This document shows, piece by piece, positions 1-11,700 of a stretch of DNA of 64,000 bases; position 1 is the stretch's first letter, and each line of letters starts with the position of its first letter. Made by a program: the position numbers and the translations under genes. Source of the stretch: Isoetes taiwanensis (lineage: Eukaryota > Streptophyta > Lycopodiopsida > Isoetales > Isoetaceae); NCBI GenBank assembly GCA_021234155.1, contig JAJEKV010000003.1, forward strand, positions 14,676,386 through 14,740,385, written 5' to 3'. The notes beneath the pieces are model-generated. The model was not told where the DNA came from and did no database searches. It saw nothing but the letters and a program-made list of their open reading frames with translations.

Positions 1-4
1 ACTA

Positions 5-310
5 GTGACAAAGGTGCCAATAGAAATTGAAGGTATAATTGTTGAGGCCAGTTTCATAGTTGTGGCTTTTGAAGACAATTGTGATGTGACTGACATATAT
101 GACTTGTTGTTGGGAAGGAGATGGTTATCCACAGTAGATGCTAAACCTGTCTGGTCCAAAGGGCAGTGCACCATTTCAAATGGAGCAAAAACTGTAACTC
201 TATACAACAAAACAGGTGATGCTAATCTGTACAACTTTATAGAACAAGACATGTTGATTGAAGATGAGCCAGGGGTGTTAAAAATGCCTGTTTCCGTTAT
301 AAACCAATAG
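5..310 (+). pseudogene. Ty3/gypsy protease C-terminal part
   Basis: The open frame encodes the end of a retropepsin-like aspartic protease, with the flap/dimer region motif YDLLLGRRWL (family form: YDVILGRPWL). The catalytic DTG would lie upstream of the window, so the gene is cut by the window edge. It is followed in another frame by an RNase H, RT and integrase, so it belongs to one gypsy pol region. The frame closes at a TAG before the RNase H frame opens, so the polyprotein is either broken here or was expressed by frameshift; other breaks downstream favour decay. Confidence 0.75.
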
Positions 311-342
311 AAATCATACCTACCTGTTTAGGTGACCTTGGC

Positions 343-1140
343 ATGGAAACAAATCTCAATAAAGGTGTATTGTGGTTTGATGGTGGAATTTCAATCAAGT
401 TGAGTATAGCATCCTCTGCAGCTGTGATCAGAAACTGTGCCAATAAGCTCTTATCTAAAGTTGGTAGAGTGCATGAAGGAATCACTTCAAATATAGCTGA
501 ATATAAGGCACTCATAGCTGGCTTGGAAGAATCTTTAGCCTTAGGTTTGACTAACATATCTATCTTTGGTGATTCTCAATTGATATGCAGACAGGTCACT
601 GGAGAGTACCAGACCAAAAACCAAGACATGTCAGAGCTCAAAGAAAGGGTACTGCAACTTTTAAGCAAATTCAAAGCTTGGGAGATCAAGCATATACCTA
701 GGGAGGAAAATGGTGAAGCAGATGCACTTTGTAGAACCGTGCTCCTTGACTATTTGGCTGAGGGAGCTATAAATGAAGATGAATTGAACAAAGAAGATGC
801 AACACAACTTTATCCTATTCTGGTGATAGATGCACAGCAGGAGGAAGAGGTAAAAGAGTTAACTATCAACAAAAATGGACAGGTAAGAACACTTTTCCTT
901 GGAGATCTTTTTGATAGCAAAGATGAGGCTTCCTTAAAAGTTTTCTTTGAGAGCTGGAAAGATGTATTTGCCTGGGATTATACAGAACTGGTAGGAGTGA
1001 GGACTGATATCTGTGAATTTGAAATAAAGATAAAAGAAAATGCTAAACCTGTAATGCAAAAACTCAGAAGAATAAATGCATCACTGCTTACCTTGATCAG
1101 AGAGGAAATTGTTGAAGATGAAAGAAGCCGAGGTGATTAA
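343..1140 (+). pseudogene. Ty3/gypsy archaeal-type RNase H and start of RT
   Basis: Residues 8-130 form an RNase HI-like domain of the plant retrotransposon archaeal type (aRNH). The four catalytic acids are visible: D13 (LWFDGG), E53 (SNIAEYKALIAGL), D77 (FGDSQL) and D127 (ENGEADAL). It then runs through a linker (WKDVFAWDY) into the beginning of a gypsy RT (KPVMQKLRRIN) and loses frame near 1105. In plant Tat elements the aRNH is usually placed after the RT/RNase H; here it precedes the RT. A second copy at 35.1-35.8 kb has the same order. Its domain identity is secure; current function is unlikely because the downstream frame is broken. Confidence 0.85.
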
Positions 1141-2727
1141 AGAGATAACAAACCTCGACGGTCAGCCTTGCATTGTTCCCGTAGAAAAGAAGAATAAGAG
1201 CATTAGGATTTGCATAGACTACGTGGATCTAAACAAGGCCACGATTAAAGATTGTTATCCATTACCATTTCTAGAAGAAGTGTTGCATGCAACCTGCAGG
1301 GAAAAGAAATATATTCTTTTTTAGATGGATTTTCAGGTTTCAATCAAATCAAGATAAAAGAGGCAGACCAAGCTAAGACTTCTTTCATAACCCCTTGGGG
1401 CACTTTTGCCATGATGAAAATGCCATTTGGCTTAATGAATGCATCTGCTACCTTTCAAAGAGCAATGGACAAAATATTCCAAAGCATGCCAATGTCAAAC
1501 TTTAGGGTTTTTTTGGATGATCTATGCCTGGGAACTTCTCTAACCAAACATATGGAGTTGCTGACAATGACAATGGAGTTGTGCAGGAATGGTGGAGTGT
1601 GTTTGAATCCAAAGAAGTGTGTATTTTTCTGTTCTAAAGGTGAATTGCTAGGTCATGAGGTATCTACTCAAGGGATCAAAGTATCTGAAGGAAAAATGGA
1701 GGCTTTGAAGAAATTGGCTCCACCTAAAACCCTAAAACAGGTGAAGAGTTTCATGGGCTTGACAAGTTTTTTAAGAATGTATGTGCCTAACTTTTCACAC
1801 ATCATAAGTCCTTTGGCAGCTTTGACACGTGTTGGCAAGTATAATAAGAGTGAAAGCAAATTTATTGCAATAGAATGGACAGATGAATGCCAAGCTGCAT
1901 TTGACCTATTGATAACTTCCATATGCCAATCAGAGATTCTGAAACCACCAGACCTTGCTCGACCATTCCAGGCATATATCAGTGTCACTAGCAAAGCTGT
2001 AGGCATAGCACTCATACAGAAACATGGAATAATATCTTTTGCCAGCAAAATTTGGTCTGATGCTGAGAACAGATACCCTAGAATGGAAAAAAGTGCAGCT
2101 GGAATAATGTTTTTTCTACAAAGGCTTGGTCATATAGTTCAACACAATGAGGTGAAAGTAATGATACATCAAAATCCTATTCCCATGCTGTTCCAGAAAA
2201 CTCAGAGTAAGGCCAAATTATGTATATGGGCTTGCAAGATACAGGATTACAATTTAAAGGTTAGGACTGTCAAAACAATTAAGAGTCCTAGTGATTATTT
2301 GACCAATAAGGTGTTTGAGTTTGAAGATTTTAATGGTTTAAGTACTGATGAAGTGTGTGAAATTGCTACTAACCTTGTGCTATCTAGTAAGATGCAAGAA
2401 GATTGGCAGGATGAAATCATCAAGTTTCTCAAACATGAGGAGGTGCCAGAAAACTTTACAAGCAGTCAGCTGAGAAGATTCAAAGAAAAAGCAAAAACAT
2501 ACAGAATGATTGGAGAGGTACTATGTAAGATTGATCAATATGGTGTCCTACTAAGGTGTGTTGATAGGTCAGAAGCTGAGTTGATACTAGAAGCTTGTCA
2601 TGAAGGAATTTGTGGAGGCCACTATGCAGCTGATACAACTGCAAAGAAGATACTCAGGTCTGGATATTACTGGCCTAGCTTGTTTAAAGATTGTTATGAG
2701 ACTATTAGGAGATGCCATAAATACTAG
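1109..2727 (+). pseudogene. Ty3/gypsy reverse transcriptase, degenerate RNase H, integrase zinc domain
   Basis: The RT is spread over two frames: 1109-1324 carries IVPVEKKNKSIRICIDY and LNKATIKDCYPLPF, and 1252-2727 carries FLDGFSGFNQI, PFGLMNASATFQRAM and the catalytic FLDDL (YxDD-type). A frameshift lies near 1105 and another near 1300. After the thumb (FMGLTSFLRMYVPNF) comes a gypsy-type RNase H whose catalytic positions are changed: the TDAS-type site reads SVTS, the EKE site reads EKS, and the TDH site reads IHQ. The frame ends in the integrase HHCC zinc domain (CHEGICGGHY, YYWPSLFKD) just after the first Cys. Inactive as it stands. Confidence 0.9.
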
Positions 2728-2759
2728 ATATATGGAAAAAGATTCTTCACCTCTTTGCT

Positions 2760-3680
2760 TTGACTAGCATTACGTCTCCAGGTCCATTCCAAACTTGGGG
2801 ACTAGACTTCATAGGACCTATAAATCCAAACTCTCCCTCTCAGCATGAATACATACTAGTGGCAACAGATTTCTTCACCAAATGGGCAGAAGCTGTCCCA
2901 TTGAGACAAGCAAATGCTTTAACAACTGCTAGGTTCCTCCATGAAAACATATGCACTAGGTTTGGTATTCCTCTGAAAATAGTTTCTGACAGAGGCACAC
3001 AGTTCATAAATGATGTGATCAGCAACCTGTTAAAGACCTTGAAGGTAAAGCATGTGAAAAGCTCAGCATACTACCCTCAAGGCAATGGCCAAGCTGAATC
3101 CACCAACAAGGTACTAAAAGCTATTCTCAAGAAAACAATAGAGGTACATAAAAAAGATTGGCACCTTAAATTACATGATGCACTTTGGGCATATAGAACT
3201 ACAATTAAAAATGCCACTAATCATACACCTTTTGCTCTTGTCTATGGTGTTGAGGCTGTTGTTCCAGTGGAATTGGAGTTGCCCTCATTAAGGTTAGCTC
3301 TAAAGATTCAAATGCAGATGGAGGAAGCATACAGAGAAAGGTTTGATAGGTTGCTCCATCTAGAGGAAGAGAGGTTTGAAGCAGAGAATGCCATCTTGCT
3401 TAAGAAGGCAAAGGATGCAGCAGCATTCAAGGCCATTCACAAGTTGCAAGGAAGTTTCAAAGAGGGAGAGCTAGTTCTCAAATGGGACAAGGCAAGAGAA
3501 AACACACCAGGTAAATTTGACTGTTTATGGGAAGGGCCATACAAAATCTGTGGACAAGCAGGTACAAATTCTTACTTCCTAGAAGATATCATAACAGGAC
3601 AACAACTCATGAACCCTATAAACATATTACATCTGAAAAGATATTGGCAACAGCATATTTGTATGAGTTTGTTCGAATAA
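2760..3680 (+). pseudogene. Ty3/gypsy integrase core and GPY/F domain
   Basis: The frame encodes an rve-type integrase core with the DDE triad in WGLDFIGP, VSDRGTQF and GQAESTNK, then LWAYRTT and a C-terminal GPY/F module (LWEGPYKI ... ILHLKRYW). It sits in a different frame from the RT/zinc-domain frame ending at 2727, so a third disruption separates the zinc finger from the core. It lacks a chromodomain, which fits non-chromoviral (Tat/Athila-like) elements. The core itself is open from end to end. Confidence 0.92.
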
Positions 3681-6400
3681 GATAGCCATTTGAATAGTTA
3701 GCCACTTGAATTATTAGAGACACTAGCTTTAAAATAATAGGCATGTTCCTTAAAGATGAGGGTGCTTGTGCTCTTTTGATATTATTTTGAAGTTGCTAAT
3801 CTAGCCTTTCAGTACTTTCAAAAAAAAAAAAAAAGAGAGAAAAAAGAGAGAACAGGTTTTAACTTTAATATCTTATAATGTTGCAGGTTGAGTTCACAGT
3901 TATGAAAGCCTGGGAGGAGTTGTTTTCTAACATATGTAGAGCTTGTCATGACAGGTTCACCAGTCTGAATAATCTCCACCTGAGCAAATAGTTGCCCTTC
4001 AATTCATACCAGTCAGAATTCTTCACTGATGCAGGATCCCAAGCAGCTAAACATTACCACAGTTAGCTGGGAGGATGTGGTACTGACATTATTTTTCCAC
4101 ACTGGCAGGTTCATTTGATATGTTCCATCCATTTTCATCTGCTCTTTGTTCCATTCTCATCTAGCCTTTGCTTCCCAACTCATTTTCAAAAAAAAAAAAA
4201 AACACACAACCTGCTACCTTCCATAGCCTTCCATAGAGGTGGCTTAAGTCTCAAAAAAAAAACTCCCAACTCAAGTCTCTGTTCCTGCTCCATACATCTT
4301 TCAAATGAGGTCAAACGAGTCAAGTCAAGTCACTGGTCAAATCACTCTCAAGTCAAGTCACTATTCCAGCTCCATACATCCTTTTGAAGACATTCACTCA
4401 AGCATCATTCACATCACCACATCCATCTGCACAGATTTTCTCCAATATCATTTCCATTTTTCTTACATCACCTTTTGCTGCCCATATTCTCAGTTTTTTT
4501 CATTCTCTTGCACTACCATCATCACGCTTTTTCACATTCCATTCTCTGCCTTTTTTCACTCACAAGGCTGAGGGGACCAGCCATTCCTTTTCCTTGTTTA
4601 GCATGACGTTGCCCTGCTATGGCAACATGACAAGGTGCCATCAAATCTTGTTCATATTACAGAAGAAAGAAGATACCACGTTGAAGAACCAAGTGAAGGC
4701 ATTGAACTGGAATCAAGGTCACACATTGAGAGGATCTAAGCATCTAGAAGTTTGGAAGACCCCTATGAAGTTGCAAGCTATGAAAGTGGTATTTTATTTC
4801 TTATTTTTTCCTTCATATTGTCATTTCTACTCCATTCCTTCACATTTACCTCATCGACCAACATACCATCACACTTATCCCACTCTTCTACTTTCTCTTT
4901 GCATCTCCATACCCTAAGCCATTATACATCTCACACACAGCCTTTTGTTCCTTAGTTGACCTACCATTTCCTAAGGCATAATTTCCAAGAAAATTGTTAC
5001 ACCAAAAGTTTGCCTAGCATCAAGTTTTATGTCATTATTCTTTATCACACCATCCCATTATCACACACTTCACATCAAGTAGCCAAAGCTAGAAAGCAAA
5101 TTTTTTGCTAGCAAAAAAAAGGAGGAAAAGAAAAGCTAAGCACAAGTTTGCCTAGTCACCATTTCTAAGTGACATGGCCATGATGGCTAGACATACATGT
5201 CATCACCCACAAAGCTACTTTGGTTCACTCATTGTTCATTACATCCATATGTCATCCACCAAGTTGCCACCTAAGCAACAAATCTCCACATCATCACATC
5301 ACTCCACATCACCACATCACTCCACATCATTTCATCATTCTACATCATCACATCACTTTACATCATCAAATGATGACTAGGCAAGTTTTGACCAAACCCA
5401 AAGAGTTGGTCAATCATAAGATCAAAATGCTTGGAAAAAGAGCCTACTAGCCTTGTTCTTCCTCCTTGCCACCTCATTTTAACCTATTGCCATCTCACCT
5501 CAAGCTCCACTATACCCAAAAAACCAATGTGCTCTATTCCTCAAGATGAAGCTTTCATGTTATAAAGCACAAAAAAATATGCCCTTTTGACCTTTGAAAA
5601 TCCAAAAAGACCTTGTTTTGACCTAGATATTGAAGATATTGGGAATTGTGCCAAAATAAAATGATAAAAGGGGGGGTCCTATCTACCCTAAGCCTATCTG
5701 ACGTGTCCCACACATCACTAGCCACCTCATCTCCAGTTGCGGACGTGGCGGTAGGGCACGTGGACCAGAACACGGGCTGGCTATCCACTCCACACGGCAC
5801 GTAGATTTAGAAATGCCAGTGAGACTATTCCTTATATACCAAGGCCACTTTTTTCGAGTCAAGCCTCGGGATAAATGATCTCCGGAAAATTTCCAAACCT
5901 AAAATCTAACTTGCCAAGAACTCATTTTTCGCTCTCGATCAAACCGATCAATCATTGCGTTAGCCGACCATTTCGGCCCCGCTACACCCAAAGAAACACC
6001 GAGCTGACCGTAAACGTGGTCAAGACTCGAATTTGCCAAGATCCGGCCTAAACAGAGATTTTTAAAGAGGGGTTTGTTCAACCGTAAAAGTGTGGGCTTT
6101 TGCGCGATTCAAGACGGCAATACCTAAGAGTGAAGTCGAATTGATGTTTGAGAGATCCTCCCGCCTTTAAGAAATCAATCCCCGAGGCATATTATGATCG
6201 ATTTGTATCCAAAGAAAGCATGATTTGTGTGTTCTTAGAGGTGTCTTGTTAATTGATCATCTTGATCACTAACATGATATCAAATGTGGTGACCTTGTTC
6301 CCAGCTTGAATGAAAAATCTGACCTTGGTAAATATTGTCTCAAGCATACTTTTGCATCCGAATTGAAAAAAAAAAAAAAAAAGGAGAAGACTATATGAAT
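3681..6400. other. Gypsy 3' flank, LTR-like and simple-repeat DNA
   Basis: No gene is recognisable. The stretch contains A-rich tracts (3820-3834, 4188-4201, 5113-5120, 6366-6382), purine-rich runs that could be polypurine tracts (3820-3855, 5113-5135), a short duplicated segment around 4270-4380 (GTCAAGTCAAGTCACT recurs), and a degenerate CACATCA-type tandem repeat at about 5286-5358. Near 6270 a CTAACA is followed by TGATATCAAATG, which resembles a decayed tRNA-Met primer-binding site after an LTR end. Most of this is probably the long LTR/untranslated region of the gypsy element, but I could not place both LTR ends. Confidence 0.4.
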
Positions 6401-7620
6401 CATTTAATCCGCATCTAGTTTGCATCTAAGGTTCCAATAGCATTTAGTACAATCACTTGGAATAAAAAAGTTAAAAAGGTGAAAGAAGAAGGGGAGAAAG
6501 ATCAAATCATTCAATGCTTCAAAGTCTGTCTCAGTTCTTCATAGAGATTTTATGCTCAGACATGGTTTTCAAATTACATGCTGACTCTTTGACCTTGAAA
6601 ATAGCATGCACTTGTTGAATTAAAATCCTCTGCTCAGTGTCAGAATTTAGTTGAATTAAAATTTCATCATCGTTTTCATTTGGCAAAATTTAGTGCACTG
6701 TCCAGTCCATTGACTAGATTCTGACCGAGTCAAGAACCAATATTCCTCACCAACTGTGCAGATTTTTTGCATAGACTTTCGACAGCACCTCTCACACATA
6801 CCATTGCATCATGTCTTGCTAATTTTGGCTTAAAACATCAAGTGCATTGGTTTCTGTGCCTATTTGAACAAGACTAGCTTTTTTAGCTTTAGGGAAACCA
6901 GTGAAATCTTGTTTTCTGCATGCTTGAATATAGATATTTCAGCACAGAGTGATCACCTCAAGTGATCTGGAGGTCCTAGACCAAGATTATTACTTCGTTG
7001 ACCTGAGGTTGGTGGTCTAGCCAGGTTTGCCATCAACAGTGTAATTGATTATATGTTATAGACATGTATAGATATAAGCACTGTTTAGTAGAAAGTCATT
7101 CTAATCATATTAACTTTGGTGTATATGTCTATTATATTCTCCCTTCACTTTGCAATTTATTTTTATTACAGCCAGCCCTAATTTAATTTTGTATCAAAAT
7201 TTTGTTTTCCTATTTTGTTACAGTTTTAACAACTCGAATATTGCTATCGTCAGTGTTTTACATGCGACTCATATTTACACTTACCCTTTAATTAGGTATT
7301 GTACTGTATCTGATATTTTTACCTATAGACTGTAATATTAATTACAGACACGCGTTCTTTATCATTTATTATTCGTAATCTTGTTATAACATACACTAAG
7401 TCTTGTTATTTTATGTCATTCTATTATATTTGACTATGTGCTTAAATACCTCTCTCGTTTTGACTATCTTTAATGTTTCCACACTCGCACTCTCGAACTT
7501 TACCATGGTTTACACTCATATGAGCACATATATTAATTCATTAGTTATTCTATACATTTATCAGACGTTTAGATATTCTTACATTGACATCGCACAGATA
7601 CGGCAGAAGCATCGGAAGCA
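6400..7620. other. AT-rich intergenic DNA
   Basis: I see no coding region, RNA gene or mobile-element signature. The right part (about 7040-7620) is very T-rich and borders the LINE tail at 7621. Confidence 0.5.
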
Positions 7621-10085
7621 ATTATAGATAGATAGATAGATGTATATTAACGTCCACGAGAGCCAAAACGGCTATGGGACAAAGTACAATGTTTATCATT
7701 CTATTTGACACTATTAAGTAGCTCATGTATAAACCTGCCAACATGTTTCAAGTGGTCTACGTCATTGAAGAACACTAAATCTGAGTGCGAGAATTGCGCT
7801 CGAATACTGTCGTGCTTATGACATTTAAAAACCGCGTGTTCTTCCGATTCCACCTCAAGTATCATCTGGGGGTTGAAGTCCCGAAAGTAGTAACTTACTT
7901 TTGCTTTTCCTGTGTTCTGTATGTATCTAATAATACTTGCCTCCCGTGATACTCGAACCCCATCCACTGAGATGTTAAACCGGGCTGCCCATCTCCGAAC
8001 ATCACGATACCAGCTGTTTTTATTAGCATCGTCCAATGTTTTTGAGACTTGTACAGCAATAAATGAAAGTTTATGCTTTCCTTCAGAACATATTCGCCCT
8101 AGAAATCGGATCGTTCTTTCAACTGCCACCATTTCTAGAGGTGCCGAGCCCGTTTCTGCAAACATTATCTCATAAGGAGTGCTTTTCTTTACCCCAAGAA
8201 AGGTTTGAAGAAAGAGCTTTTGTATGCCTGCTAATTCAGCCCATTTTTTCCTTGGGATTGAAGCTCCCCAAATCTCTGACCCATACAAGGCAACTGGCAC
8301 CACAAGTGCATCAAAAAGTCACTTAAGCAACGTCCAGGATTGAATATTAGCGTGCCTGCATTTATTGATCATTGTATACAAGGCCTTTGTAGCAGCAGCA
8401 ATGCGGTGATTAACACCAGGCGACCAAGGGTGTGAGCAAGCGCAGATCTCATATCCCAAATATTTGTAGGAAGCAGCATGCTCCACTATCTCCCCATTGT
8501 AATGCATGTCGATCTGTTTGCGTATCCCAAATCCAAGAACCTTGGTCTTACTATGATTAACCGTCAACCCATATTCAAAACAAAAGGATTCAAGTGCAAC
8601 AAGTTGTGCTTGAAGATCCTTCTCGTTATGAGCAGATAGAAGGAGATCATTCGCAAACAGTAAAAGCATTATCCATTTGTGTTGCAACTTCGGAAAGTTA
8701 CACCCAGCATCAATCAGATATTGCTCTAAACGATCAATATACATACCAAAGAGTGTCGGGGATAGTGGGCAGCCCTGCTTGACACCAGTATCGCTCACAA
8801 TTATGCCAGATAATCCATTAGGAGTGACGACCCTTCCTTCCACATTTTCATACAGCCTTCCAATAGCAACCACCCAATCACTTGGGACTCCAATTTGTGT
8901 TAACTTATCAAGCATTTTCTGTCGGGGAATTGTATCGAATGCCTTGGCAAAATCAACAAAACAACAATACAATGGCTTCCTCTGTGCTTTAGATTCCTCC
9001 ATCAATGCTCTAATAGTCAAAATATGATCCAAAGTGGATTGGCCTGCCCTAAAACCAGCCTGTCCTTGTGCTCTTTGCCCATTTTCTTCTGCCCATGATA
9101 CCAGCCTCCTATCAAATATAAGACCAAAGAGCTTAGCCAAGATTGGACTTACCATTATTGTGCGATAATTGCTTGGTTCCAGCTTATCTCCAGCTTTATG
9201 GATCGGATGGATAAGGCTAGTTGTCCATGCCTTTGGGAAACCTTCTCTCAGTGCTTGATTAAACATATCTGTGACTCTTGAAACCAATTCATCGCCACCA
9301 GCCCGCAATATTTCTGCTGTAAACCCATCTATGTCAGCCGCTTTTCCTCTTGCTAGATCATGAATTCCAGCAAACACCTCCTCTTCTATGATACAAAGGC
9401 CCTCTAGTTCCTTTTGTGGCAATTTCAATTTATCCGATCCTCTCAGATAAAGATAAAAGGCATATGCTTGCCAAACGTCCGGATCTTCTAGTTGTAGCTT
9501 ATTTCTGGATGAGGAAAGTCTCTTCCAAAAGTATTTTAGTTGAGCACATAACTCATGAACCAAGTTCTCTTGCATTTTCTCCATATATGCACGCTTTTTC
9601 TGTGCAACTAAACGCTTGTAAGTTCTACAAAGAGCAGGAGTCTTTGCGGCTTTCCGTGCTTGCCTTAATTCATCATCATACCATGCGTTTCTTGGATGTG
9701 TAGATGCCCGCAACTTGTCACTTTTCATACCATAAACAGTTGAGGCGCACTCTTTAATGATTTGGGTGAACATAACAGCCTTTTCCTAAATTCTCATACA
9801 ATCTCTCAATACTGCACTTTTCTGTTTAAAAAGCTCCTCAAACAACTTAACACTGGCTGATACATATCTAAATTTAGGCAGCTTGAAGCATTTTGAAGTC
9901 TCGGGTTTACTTGTTTCCATCTCAAGACTCAAAATTAGCGGTGCGTGGTCAGATTCAGGGACAAATTCGCCCACTTTAAATGCACTGATCATTTTAATCA
10001 TTTGCGGGCTACCAATGATGTAATCCACTACTGAGTATGAAAAATGTTGCTTCTCATTATGACATCCTCTGTAAGTGAATATGTA
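7621..10085 (-). mobile_element. LINE (non-LTR retrotransposon), 5'-truncated
   Basis: Read on the minus strand the element begins inside an APE-type endonuclease (VVDYIIGSP, then ESDHAPL with the catalytic SDH), continues into a reverse transcriptase and a C-terminal region, and ends with a short (CTAT)n tail at 7625-7641. The whole ORF2 remnant from about 10080 to 7701 is in one frame, interrupted by only two stops, TAG at 9786-9788 and TGA at 8319-8321. The element lacks ORF1 and the start of the endonuclease, as expected from incomplete reverse transcription. Confidence 0.9.
7701..10028 (-). pseudogene. LINE ORF2: endonuclease end, RT, C-terminal region
   Basis: 9786-10028 is the endonuclease end. 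8319-9773 is the RT, with ADIDGFTAEIL, YRTIMVSPILAKLF, QAGFRAGQST, FVDFAKAFDTI, GVKQGCPLSPTLF and the catalytic box FANDLLL, where the usual FADD has become FAND (a GAT to AAT change would do it). 7701-8303 continues with YGSEIWGA and a C-terminal region. Compared with the LINE at 12.8 kb, about 50 residues containing the first Cys pair of the CCHC knuckle appear to be missing between NPQMILE and VESEEHAVFKC. Two stops, an active-site change and this deletion make it non-functional. Confidence 0.88.
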
Positions 10086-10399
10086 GCATTATAACAGGGG
10101 GTTGTTTTTGTATTTTTATACTTTTTTTCCTAAGGTTTTTATATGATTTGATGATAGTATTCCATGAGACGTACTAATCGGTATATCTAGAGTGCGCATA
10201 CGCTCACTTTAATTTTCGTGACACTTTCCAATGGTTGAATCCATAAATTTTGATATATATTTTTTATAAGAAAATATTCTATGCTAAGAAAAAGTATTTT
10301 TCCCTTGCTTTACATGCAAGGCTCGAGACCCTTCAACTTAGGGTTTTGTTCTGCCCATGCCGGATCTCTGCCATATTCGACAGGAGGGCATGTATCATG

Positions 10400-11000
10400 T
10401 CGACAGGAGGACCTGGATCTTTGAGGTTCAAACAGTTTACATGATCTCGACCTGGAAAAGGTTGTAACCAGGGATCCAGGGTTTGCAGACAACAGGGTTT
10501 TCGGAAGTCTTCTCCTGTATCTCGGCTGGATAGCTTGGTTGAACACGAATGGCCAGGTGCAAAGCTTTTCTTATTTGGGTCATGTGCAGATGCATTTGGA
10601 GTACGAAATAGTGATATTGATGTATGCTTGACTGTTGATGAGGAAGATCCAAATAAAGCTGAGCTTGTTGTTCGGATGGCAGATATCTTGGAAGCTAATG
10701 ACATGGCAAGTGTTCAGGTCAGTTTTTATTAACAAACAAGATCCTCTAGTTTCATTAATAAGAAATGCATAGTCTCTTGACAAAGGGTTCTTCCAAGCAT
10801 CGACTCATGCACGGGTACCAATTGTGAAGTTTACAGAACCATTAAGTGGAATATCATGTGATATTTGTGTTAACAATATGCTCGCTTTGAAGTTAATTCA
10901 AATTGTTGCATGACTATGCAAAAATTGATGTCCCGTTGAGGCAACCGACTTTCATAGTTAAGTCAAGCAAAATCTCGCCAAGTGAATCGAAACTTTATCT
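10400..11000 (+). pseudogene. Terminal uridylyltransferase (URT1-like) gene fragment, two exons
   Basis: The first exon (to 10716) encodes the start of a Pol-beta-type nucleotidyltransferase: LVEHEWPGAKLFLFGSC, DAFGVRNSDIDVCL, with the GS box and the DxD metal-binding pair. This matches plant UTP:RNA uridylyltransferases, which add uridines to deadenylated mRNA 3' ends. It ends at a canonical donor (CAG/GTCAGT). A second exon from about 10796 gives [16 protein letters not shown] and [14 protein letters not shown], then after a single-base shift [15 protein letters not shown]. The acceptor before the second exon is not a clean AG, and the PAP-associated half is absent. I read it as a decayed genomic duplicate, not a processed copy, because the intron is kept. 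Confidence 0.72.
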
Positions 11001-11064
11001 AGCTAGGCGATGTCCTTTTACATTCTTGTTTGGTTGTTGATATCGAAGTTTTTACATTATGAAC

Positions 11065-11700
11065 ATCATTATATATTGCGCAGGTATGTGTTATTGTCAC
11101 CATTGAAAGAAGTGGCGTATAGAATCCTTACGAGTAATAAAATTTGCCGATTAAAAGTAATGTCCAATCAAGATTTTGGAACGAGCTACTATTTATCGGA
11201 TTTTGGAGCAATATTAAGGTTATATAAAGGCACTATGCAAAATTGGAATTCATGGGAAAGAGTCCAATGTTGGTCATTAGAACAGTTTGGCTGCAGGTCA
11301 ATTTGTATTTCTGTGTCCTCCATATGCAAACCTTCCCATGACTGTTATATATTGCGCAGGTATGTGTTAATGTGCATTCATTTCCTTCAGCAACGTACGC
11401 CCCCAATTCTGCCTTGTCTACAGGTAACTCACTTGGAAATTAACAGCATTTTAAAGTTGGAAAAGGGTTTTCACATTGTCACCCATTGAAAGAAGTGGCA
11501 GATAGAATCCTTACGAGTAATAAGCTCCCAGATTGGGGCAAGTAATGTCCAATCAGTATTTTGGAACGTAGCTACTATTTATCGGATTTTTGGAGCATGG
11601 AATTCATGGGAAAGGGTCCAATGTTGGTCATTAGAACAGTTTGGTCAGTCAATTTGTATTTCTGTCCTCCATATGCCCCCTTCCCATGATCAAGTACAAC
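11065..11700. repeat. Diverged direct duplication of about 250 bp
   Basis: Two neighbouring segments (about 11068-11345 and 11477-11695) share long near-identical blocks: GAAAGAAGTGGC, AGAATCCTTACGAGTAAT, TACTATTTATCGGATTTT, AATTCATGGGAAAG and CCAATGTTGGTCATTAGAAC. The pattern ATATATTGCGCAGGTATGTG also occurs twice (11072, 11347). No protein is recognised in either copy; one lies in a 159-residue frame that looks fortuitous. Likely a local tandem duplication of non-coding DNA. Confidence 0.6.

Noticed and set aside
343-1140. Host RNase H gene
   Set aside because: It reads directly into a gypsy RT linker and start, and the second copy shows the same.
5286-5358. CACATCA-type repeats as a CRISPR array
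   Set aside because: Units are short, contiguous and degenerate, without spacers; the DNA is eukaryotic.
10333-10704. Minus-strand frames over the uridylyltransferase fragment
   Set aside because: They are shadows of the plus-strand exon, which matches a known family.
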